From Nannocystis exedens (lineage in GTDB: Bacteria; Myxococcota_A; Polyangia; Nannocystales; Nannocystaceae): DNA of 64,000 bases. How positions within the stretch are numbered: position 1 is the first letter of the stretch; each line of letters begins with the position of its first letter. Under the pieces are notes generated by a model. The model was not told the DNA's origin. It searched no databases and was given only the letters and a program-made list of their open reading frames with translations. Below, one piece after another: positions 58,089-64,000 of the stretch. The DNA lies in the NCBI RefSeq assembly GCF_002343915.1, contig NZ_NETK01000001.1, forward strand, positions 6,338,001 through 6,402,000, written 5' to 3'. The position numbers and the translations under genes were made by a program.

Positions 58089-58667
58089 ATGCAAAAAGCT
58101 AAGACGATGTCTAGGTTCGAGACGACCTTCCGCAATGCCGTCGCGAATGCCGAGCGCGACGTGATGATCGAACAGATCCGTTCAAATCCCCAGATGAGCC
58201 TCGCTGAGCTCGGCAAGCTGGCGACGGGCGAGCTCGGCTCGCTCCTGAAGGGGATCACGATCGGCGAGCTCCTGGGTCAGGGCGGCGGCGCAGCGGCCCC
58301 CAGCCCGCGCGGTCGGGGCGCCGGGAAGCCGGTCAAGGTCCCGCAGGCGCTGGCCAAGGCCCCCGAGAAGGCCGGCCGCAAGGGCCGTGGCGCCGCCGCG
58401 CCCGCCAAGGAGGCGCCGGCGCCGGCGGCCAAGCGTGGCGGCTCCAAGGCGGTCGTCGACACCCGCACCCCGGCGGGCCGTGACGCCTACGACCAGGCGA
58501 TGCTGAACGCCCTCAAGAACGCCACCGGGCCGCAGGCCGCGCCGGACCTGTCGGCCGTGGTCGGCGGCACCCCGCTGCAGGTCCGCACCGCCCTCGCCCG
58601 CCTCATCGAGCGCGGCCTCGTGTCGTGGACGGGCCAGGCCCGCGGCACTCGTTACACCGCCGTCTGA
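58089..58667 (+). CDS. Probable DNA-binding protein with Lys/Ala/Pro-rich linker
   Basis: 192 residues. The N-terminal 60 residues are helical (FRNAVANAERDVMIEQIRSN, MSLAELGKLATGELGSLLKG). Residues 65-118 are a basic Ala/Pro/Lys/Gly linker (RGRGAGKPVKVPQALAKAP). The C-terminal 70 residues look like a winged helix (AYDQAMLNALKNATGPQAAP, GGTPLQVRTALARLIERGLV). The layout resembles nucleoid-associated or transcription-related proteins of myxobacteria; no specific function can be given. ATG 58107 is an alternative start. Confidence 0.65.
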   Translation: MQKAKTMSRFETTFRNAVANAERDVMIEQIRSNPQMSLAELGKLATGELGSLLKGITIGELLGQGGGAAAPSPRGRGAGKPVKVPQALAKAPEKAGRKGRGAAAPAKEAPAPAAKRGGSKAVVDTRTPAGRDAYDQAMLNALKNATGPQAAPDLSAVVGGTPLQVRTALARLIERGLVSWTGQARGTRYTAV

Positions 58668-58919
58668 GGAATCGCCGTCCGGCGCCGGCCCTCGCCTCGT
58701 CCTCGAGGCCGCCGGGGTTGCGCCGGGTCCGCCATTGCTGCCCCGTGAGTCGTCCGGGCCATCGGGCGTCCGGCGGGTCCCGTTTGTGTCCGCGCGAGTC
58801 GAACTTCGCGGACCATGCGGTAGATTCGCCGGCGTCGACCGACAGTCCCGCGTTCGGTCACGCCGCGGCCCCGCGGCCTGGTCGGTTCTCGCCCTCGCAA
58901 TCGTGATAGGCACCCGGCC

Positions 58920-60938
58920 ATGCCTGCCGTGCCGCCCCGCGAGTTCCCTGCGACCTCGAGCTCCGATCCCCGTCTTTCGGGGCTCCTCGTCGACACGATC
59001 AAGACCCTCGCCATCGACGCCGTGCAGAAGGCGAACTCGGGCCACCCGGGGATGCCGATGGGCGCCGCCGTGATGGCCTCGGTGCTATGGACGCGATTCC
59101 TCGTCCACGACCCCGAGCACCCGCGTTGGCCCGACCGCGATCGTTTCGTGCTGAGCGCCGGCCACGGGTCGATGCTGCTGTACGCGCTGCTGCACCTCAC
59201 CGGCTATGATCTGCCGCTCGACGAGCTGAAGCAGTTTCGTCAGTGGGGCAGCAAGACCCCGGGCCATCCCGAGTACGGACATACCGTCGGGGTCGAGGTG
59301 ACCACGGGTCCGCTCGGCACCGGATTCGCCGCGGCCGTCGGCATGGCGCTGGCGGAGCGTTTCCTGGCCGCCACGTACAACCGGCCGGGGCACGACATCG
59401 TCGATCACTTCACCTACGGGATCTGCAGCGACGGCGACCTGATGGAGGGGATCGCCTCGGAGGCCGCGAGCCTGGCCGGTCACCTCGGACTCGGCAAGCT
59501 GGTGTTCCTGTATGACGATAACAAGATCTCGATCGACGGCTCGACCGACCTCGCGTTCACCGAGGACGTCCTGGCCCGCTTCGCCGCCTACGGCTGGCAC
59601 GTGCAGCGAGTCGACGGCGCCGACGCGGCCCAGGTCGAGGCGGCGCTGGTCCTCGCCCGCGCCGAGACGGCGCGGCCGAGCCTGATCGCCTGCCGCACCG
59701 TGATCGCCGCCGGCAGCCCGAACAAGGCCGGCACCCACGGGGCCCACGGCGCGCCGCTCGGCGACGCCGAGATCGCGGCGACCAAGAAGGCGATGGGCTG
59801 GCCCGAGGACCCGTCGTTCCGCGTGCCCGACGAGGTCCGCGCCGCCCTGGCCGAGCAGCGGCGCGCGCTCGGCGAGCAGCGCAAGGCCTGGGAGGCCAAG
59901 CTCGCCGCCTACCGCGAGGCTCACCCGGAGCTCGCCGCGCAGTTCGAGGCGCTGCAGGGCGACGTCGTCCCCGCCGAGGTCCTGAGTGCGATCCCGAGCT
60001 TCGAGCCGGGCTCGGCGGTGGCGACCCGCAAGGCCGGCCAGAAGATCCTCGAGGCGCTGGTCAAGGTGCACCCGACCCTGATCGGCGGCTCCGCCGACCT
60101 GGCCGGCTCCAACGGCGTCGAGCTCAAGCTGCCGGCCCAGAGCCGGACCCGCCCCGACGGGCGCGTGCTGCACTTCGGCGTGCGCGAGCACGCGATGGCC
60201 GGCATCTGCAACGGCCTCGCGCTGCACGGCGGCGTGCGGGCCTACGGCGCGACCTTCCTGGTGTTCTCCGACTTCCTGCGCGGGGCGCTGCGGCTGTCGT
60301 CGCTGATGAAGGCGCCGGTGGTCTACGTCTTCAGCCACGACAGCTTCTGGGTCGGCGAGGACGGCCCGACCCACCAGCCCATCGAGCAGCTGATGAGCTT
60401 GCGGCTGATCCCCGACCTGTACGTCGTGCGGCCGGCGGACGCGCGCGAGACGGCGGCGGCGTGGCGGCTGGCGCTGCAGCGCGGGCACGCCGACGGCGCC
60501 ACGGCGATCCTGCTGACGCGCCAGGACCTGCCGATCATGGCCGAGACGCGCGAGCAGATCGACGAAGGCGCCTACGTGCTGTGGCAGCCCGAGGGCCCGC
60601 TCGACGGCATCCTGGTGGCGACCGGCTCCGAGGTCGCGACTGCGCTGGCCGCGGCCAAGACGCTCCACGCCGATCACGGAAAGCGCGTGCGGGTGGTCTC
60701 GATGCCGTGCTGGGAGGCCTTCCTCGCCCAGCCGAAGGCCTATCAGGACAGCGTCCTACCGCCCGAGATCTCGCGCCGCCTGTCGGTGGAGGCGGGCACC
60801 ACGTTCGGGTGGGACCGGTTCGCGGCCCACCAGCACGGCCTCGACCACTACGGCGCCAGCGCCCCCGGCAAGCTGCTCGCCGAGCGGTTCGGCTTCACGC
60901 CGGCGGCGGTGGTGAAGCGCTGGCTGGAGCTCCCCTAG
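58920..60938 (+). CDS. tkt: Transketolase
   Basis: 672 residues, normal length. The thiamine-binding site is in GICSDGDLMEGIASEAASLA and the substrate region in NSGHPGMPMGAAVM. Other signatures are DRDRFVLSAGHGSMLLYAL, GHPEYGHTVGVEVTTGPLG, the pyrimidine domain GVREHAMAGICNGLALHGG and the C-domain end. Transketolase moves two-carbon units among sugar phosphates in the pentose phosphate pathway, linking NADPH, ribose and glycolytic pools. The enzyme is cytosolic and needs thiamine diphosphate and Mg. The start has no strong Shine-Dalgarno. It is upstream of fusA but separated by 302 bp. Confidence 0.97.
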   Translation: MPAVPPREFPATSSSDPRLSGLLVDTIKTLAIDAVQKANSGHPGMPMGAAVMASVLWTRFLVHDPEHPRWPDRDRFVLSAGHGSMLLYALLHLTGYDLPLDELKQFRQWGSKTPGHPEYGHTVGVEVTTGPLGTGFAAAVGMALAERFLAATYNRPGHDIVDHFTYGICSDGDLMEGIASEAASLAGHLGLGKLVFLYDDNKISIDGSTDLAFTEDVLARFAAYGWHVQRVDGADAAQVEAALVLARAETARPSLIACRTVIAAGSPNKAGTHGAHGAPLGDAEIAATKKAMGWPEDPSFRVPDEVRAALAEQRRALGEQRKAWEAKLAAYREAHPELAAQFEALQGDVVPAEVLSAIPSFEPGSAVATRKAGQKILEALVKVHPTLIGGSADLAGSNGVELKLPAQSRTRPDGRVLHFGVREHAMAGICNGLALHGGVRAYGATFLVFSDFLRGALRLSSLMKAPVVYVFSHDSFWVGEDGPTHQPIEQLMSLRLIPDLYVVRPADARETAAAWRLALQRGHADGATAILLTRQDLPIMAETREQIDEGAYVLWQPEGPLDGILVATGSEVATALAAAKTLHADHGKRVRVVSMPCWEAFLAQPKAYQDSVLPPEISRRLSVEAGTTFGWDRFAAHQHGLDHYGASAPGKLLAERFGFTPAAVVKRWLELP

Positions 60939-61240
60939 GCGCTCGCGGCGCGCTTGGGGGGTGCGGACGATCACGCCCCGCCGGGCAGCCTCAAGCGGCC
61001 AAGCGAGGCACCTTGTGGCATGCTCCGCGCGCTCAAAAGCACCCCAAGGGGTTGTCTTTCGGGCTCCAGGGCAAAACTTCAACCCCCCGGCCGAGGGCCA
61101 TCCAGGCCCGAGGATCGCGGGGTTGAGCAGCACAACAGGCTCGGAGGGCCGGGCGGCGGACTCGCTTCGCACCCATTTGCCGGGACGCCCGGAACCCCGA
61201 CACCTGCACACGTCATCGGCAAGGTCAGCAGAGCACTACC
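60939..61240. other. Intergenic spacer before fusA
   Basis: 302 bp with C- and G-rich stretches; a GTTG-TCTTTCGGGC word near 61051 weakly resembles the 14-bp element but lacks the partner core. The fusA promoter must be here; no other feature is recognised. Confidence 0.35.
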
Positions 61241-63340
61241 ATGGAACTCGCAAAGGTCCGAAACATCGGGATCTCCGCGCACATCGACTCCGGCAAGACG
61301 ACGCTCTCGGAGCGCATCCTGTTCTACTCGGGGAAGATCCACAAGATCGAGGAGGTCAAGGGCAAGTCAGGCGTCGGCGCGACGATGGACTCGATGGACC
61401 TCGAGCGCGAGAAGGGCATCACGATCCAGTCGGCTGCCACCTTCCTCGAGTGGAAGGACCACTTCCTCAACCTGATCGACACCCCCGGACACGTCGACTT
61501 CACGATCGAGGTCGAGCGCGCCCTCAGCGTGCTCGACGGCGCGATCCTCGTGCTGTGCTCGGTCGGCGGCGTGCAGTCGCAGTCGATCACGGTCGACCGG
61601 CAGATGAAGCGCTACCGCGTGCCGCGGCTGGCGTTCATCAACAAGATGGACCGCTCGGGCGCCGACCCGTTCAAGGTCACCCGCCAGCTGCGCGAGAAGC
61701 TGCGCCACAACGCCCACCTCGTCACCTACCCGATCGGCGCCGAGGACCAGTTCGAGGGCGTCGTCGACCTGCTCACCCGTGACGCCCTCTACTTCGACGG
61801 CGACAACGGCGAGAAGATCCGGCGCGAGCCGTGCCCGGAGAACCTCAAGGCGGTGGTCGAGGAGTACCGCGAGAAGCTGGTCGAGGCGCTCGGCGACTTC
61901 GACGACGACATCATGTCGCGCTTCCTCGAGGGCGAGGCCGCCGCGGTCACCGCCGAGGAGATCGAGCCGGTGCTGCGCAAGGCGGTGCTGTCGCTCAACT
62001 TCACGCCGGTGTTCGTCGGCTCGGCCTACAAGAACAAGGCCGTGCAGCACCTGCTCGACGGCGTGGTCAAGTACCTGCCGGCGCCGTACGAGGTCAAGAA
62101 CGTCGCGTTCCAGGTCGCCGCCGACGGCAAGGAGACCGAGGTCGAGCTCAAGAGCGAAGAGAACGCGCCGCTGTGCGCCCTCGCGTTCAAGCTCGAAGAG
62201 GGCAAGTACGGCCAGCTGACCTACATTCGCATCTACCAGGGCCACGTCCAGAAGGGCGACACGATCTTCAACACCCGCACGGGCAAGAAGAACAAGGTCG
62301 GTCGCCTCGTGCGCATGCACGCCGACGAGATGGTCGACATCGAGGAGGTCGGCGCGGGTCACATCGCCGCGTTCTTCGGCATCGACTGCGCGTCGGGCGA
62401 CACCTTCACCGGCCCCGACGTCCTCTACTCGATGCGCTCGATGTTCGTGCCGGCGCCGGTCATCAGCTACGCCGTCACCCCGACCAAGAAGGACATGCTG
62501 GCCAACTTCTCGAAGGCGCTCAACCGCTTCTCGAAGGAGGACCCGACCTTCCGCGTCCACCGCGACGAGGAGTCGGGCGAGACCATCATCCAGGGCATGG
62601 GCGAGCTGCACCTCGACATCTACATCGAGCGCATGAAGCGCGAGTACCAGGTCGAGACCACCGTCGGCGAGCCGCAGGTGGCCTACCGCGAGACCATCAC
62701 GCAAGAGGTGCCCTTCACGTACACGCACAAGAAGCAGACCGGCGGCTCCGGTCAGTACGCGAAGATCGGCGGCGTGATGCGCCCGCTGCCCGAGGACGCG
62801 CCCGACAAGATCTACCGCTTCGTCGACAACGTCGTCGGCGGCAAGATCCCGCGCGAGTACATCCCGTCGTGCGACAACGGCTTCCGCCAGTCGCTCGACC
62901 GCGGCGTGCTCATCGGCTTCCCCGTCGTCGGCGTCGAGATGGAGGTCAACGACGGTGCGGCCCACGCGGTCGACTCGAGCGACATGGCGTTCCAGATCGC
63001 CGCCCGCGCGGCCTTCAAGGAGACCATGCCCAAGGCCGGTCCGCAGGTGCTCGAGCCGATCATGAAGGTCGTCGTCGAGACGCCCGAGGAGTTCCAGGGC
63101 GGCATCCAGGGCGGCCTCGTCCGCCGCCGCGGCAACATCGTCAACTCGGAGTCGAGCATGGGCATCAGCGTCATCGAGGCCCACGTCCCGCTGGCGACGA
63201 TGTTCGGCTACTCGACCGAGCTCCGCAGCATGTCGCAGGGCAAGGCCGAGTACACGATGGAGTTCGAGCGCTACGAGGCGGTCCCCCGCCAGGTCCAGGA
63301 CGAGCTCATCAAGAAGTACGCCGGCAACAAGAAGGGCTGA
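61241..63340 (+). CDS. fusA: Elongation factor G (EF-G)
   Basis: 699 residues. GTPase motifs: G1 GISAHIDSGKTTLSERILF, G2 GITIQSAATF, G3 LIDTPGHVDFTIEVERAL, G4 AFINKMDRSG; domains II-V follow with conserved segments such as YIRIYQGHVQKGD, GELHLDIYIERMKREYQVE and SMGISVIEAHVPLATMFGYS. EF-G moves tRNAs and mRNA through the ribosome using GTP, and acts with RRF in recycling. GC-rich bacteria often have several EF-G copies, so this may be one of them. A 14-bp-stem terminator follows the stop. Confidence 0.97.
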   Translation: MELAKVRNIGISAHIDSGKTTLSERILFYSGKIHKIEEVKGKSGVGATMDSMDLEREKGITIQSAATFLEWKDHFLNLIDTPGHVDFTIEVERALSVLDGAILVLCSVGGVQSQSITVDRQMKRYRVPRLAFINKMDRSGADPFKVTRQLREKLRHNAHLVTYPIGAEDQFEGVVDLLTRDALYFDGDNGEKIRREPCPENLKAVVEEYREKLVEALGDFDDDIMSRFLEGEAAAVTAEEIEPVLRKAVLSLNFTPVFVGSAYKNKAVQHLLDGVVKYLPAPYEVKNVAFQVAADGKETEVELKSEENAPLCALAFKLEEGKYGQLTYIRIYQGHVQKGDTIFNTRTGKKNKVGRLVRMHADEMVDIEEVGAGHIAAFFGIDCASGDTFTGPDVLYSMRSMFVPAPVISYAVTPTKKDMLANFSKALNRFSKEDPTFRVHRDEESGETIIQGMGELHLDIYIERMKREYQVETTVGEPQVAYRETITQEVPFTYTHKKQTGGSGQYAKIGGVMRPLPEDAPDKIYRFVDNVVGGKIPREYIPSCDNGFRQSLDRGVLIGFPVVGVEMEVNDGAAHAVDSSDMAFQIAARAAFKETMPKAGPQVLEPIMKVVVETPEEFQGGIQGGLVRRRGNIVNSESSMGISVIEAHVPLATMFGYSTELRSMSQGKAEYTMEFERYEAVPRQVQDELIKKYAGNKKG

Positions 63341-63369
63341 GGCCCGCCGGGCCGTCAGGTCCGCACATT

Positions 63370-63411
63370 CGAAGGCGGCGCGAGCGATCGCGCCGCCTTC
63401 GGCGCTTTCTG
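63370..63411 (+). terminator. Strong intrinsic terminator after fusA
   Basis: A perfect 14-bp stem (63370-63383 with 63388-63401, loop GCGA) about 30 bp after the fusA stop, followed by GGCGCTTTCT. Confidence 0.7.
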
Positions 63412-63540
63412 CGGTATCGCTCACCGAGCCGACCGGAACCCCCGCTTCCCTCGGCCCACGAACGTGATGATGCCGACGCCGGCTGGTTACGGCGGAGAAG
63501 TTCGGGGAACAGCTGCTCTCATCGCTGCGAGGAGGTCGTC

Positions 63541-63804
63541 GTGAAGGCAGAGGAACTGAGGCAGGCTCTCGACCAGCTCGGCACCACGGAGTCCGAGGAG
63601 GATGACGGTCGCTTCGTCGCGCACGTCGTGTCTCCGCAGTTCGAAGGGATGCAGGGCGCCGAGCGGCAGTTTCAGGTGTGGGAGCGGGTTCGCGGCCAGT
63701 TCGGCTTGCGAGCCGGCGTCGACATCGAGTTCATCTTCACCGACAGCCCGAGCGAGTGGGAGCGCCTCAACCGCGGCGAGGGGCTCGACGAGCTGCAGGA
63801 CTGA
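63541..63804 (+). CDS. BolA-like small protein, tentative
   Basis: 87 residues starting with GTG, preceded by GAGGAGG. The middle contains FVAHVVSPQFEGMQGAERQF-type sequence and VWERVRGQFGLRAGVDIEFI, resembling the BolA domain's V-x-S-x-x-F-E-G core and following helix. BolA proteins pair with monothiol glutaredoxins in iron-sulfur handling and can affect cell shape; the family Cys or His ligands are not obvious here, so the call is tentative. The last codons abut a 14-bp repeat element shared with the convergent gene. Confidence 0.4.
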   Translation: MKAEELRQALDQLGTTESEEDDGRFVAHVVSPQFEGMQGAERQFQVWERVRGQFGLRAGVDIEFIFTDSPSEWERLNRGEGLDELQD

Positions 63805-63822
63805 CCTGTCCTAACGGCCAGC
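63805..63822. repeat. 14-bp-periodic element between two stop codons
   Basis: CCTG-TCCTAACGGC-CAGC; it begins right after the plus-strand stop at 63802-63804 and contains the minus-strand stop at 63811-63813. Confidence 0.45.
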
Positions 63823-64000
63823 CTGGGCCAGGGCCCGCTCGAGCGCGTGGCGGCGCTGCAGCGCGGCGCGGTCGCCGGGGCGGGCGAGGAGGCGGGGCAG
63901 CAGGTCGCGGGCGCGGGCGAGGGCGTCGGGCTGGCCGTCGCGGAGGTACGAGCCGAGCAGCTTCTCCTCGAGCAGGGCGATCTGGGCCGGATCGGTGATG
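63811..64000 (-). CDS. C-terminal end of a helical protein (truncated by window edge)
   Basis: The last 62 codons of a minus-strand gene whose start lies beyond the window. The visible part is helical: IALLEEKLLGSYLRDGQPDA then LARARDLLPRLLARPGDRAA and RRHALERALAQAG, a TPR-like or clamp-like pattern. No domain can be assigned from this end alone. It is convergent with the BolA-like gene, with the 14-bp element at their junction. Confidence 0.55.
   Translation of the reverse strand, partial: ITDPAQIALLEEKLLGSYLRDGQPDALARARDLLPRLLARPGDRAALQRRHALERALAQAGR

Noticed and set aside
60939..61240. Further copy of the 14-bp element near 61051
   Set aside because: GTTG-TCTTTCGGGC matches the middle but the next core (TCCA) does not, so it is not counted.
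1..64000. rRNA or tRNA genes
   Set aside because: I found no tRNA-like TΨC/anticodon arrangement or rRNA core motif; a covariance-model scan would be needed to exclude a diverged tRNA.

Overview
The window is about 70% GC and looks like a myxobacterial chromosome, most like the Nannocystis/Plesiocystis group. Four things point there: lipoproteins with long Thr/Ser/Asp-rich linkers after the lipobox, secreted proteins ending in Cys-Gly-Cys plus a hydrophobic segment plus an Arg cluster (MYXO-CTERM-like), many multidomain signalling kinases, and ECF sigma factors beside Ser/Thr kinases. This is inferred from protein style; no rRNA or other phylogenetic marker was available for direct comparison. 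No rRNA, tRNA or CRISPR array was recognised.

Layout. 1-13.2 kb: the end of a beta-propeller-like gene, a lipoprotein, a two-part glycosyltransferase, a DUF2795 protein, a second glycosyltransferase, a hybrid PAS/GAF histidine kinase behind a possible 26-codon leader ORF, a Lys/Glu/Arg-rich coiled-coil protein, a frameshifted DUF6328-like membrane gene, a candidate small RNA and an M24 peptidase-like gene. 13.4-19 kb: a 1,282-residue protein made of about ten diverged modules, then an IS110-family transposase. 19-28.6 kb: cell-envelope genes, a small Cys-rich secreted protein, a lipoprotein, a three-gene ECF sigma unit, a SnoaL-like protein and an M23 peptidase. 28.6-39.8 kb: a minus-strand run with an ECF sigma factor coupled to a WD40-like Ser/Thr kinase, a coiled-coil membrane protein, two lipoproteins (one a trypsin-like protease), an ankyrin protein, a Cys-rich protein and a DUF1415-like protein. 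39.8-49.9 kb: a TPR lipoprotein, a POT transporter coupled to a small-molecule kinase, a decaying AbiE toxin-antitoxin pair and a large probable pseudokinase. 49.9-64 kb: coaD, two tandem MYXO-CTERM paralogues, methylthioadenosine/SAM-cycle genes (mtnB, mtnD, ahcY), a nucleoid-type protein, transketolase, EF-G and a BolA-like protein.

Two signals run through the whole window. First, a dispersed 14-bp-periodic element. Tetranucleotides of the type CATG (or GCTG/CCTG at left ends and CAGG/CAGC at right ends) recur exactly 14 bp apart around a TCY-N4-RGA core, in runs of two to six. I find about 29 loci, both between genes and inside reading frames. I do not recognise this family and rate it the best candidate for something undescribed. 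Second, many genes without a Shine-Dalgarno have a TAnnnT -10 hexamer 6-8 nt before the start codon, which predicts leaderless transcripts, including one divergent pair sharing a palindromic -10 (coaD and a lipoprotein gene).
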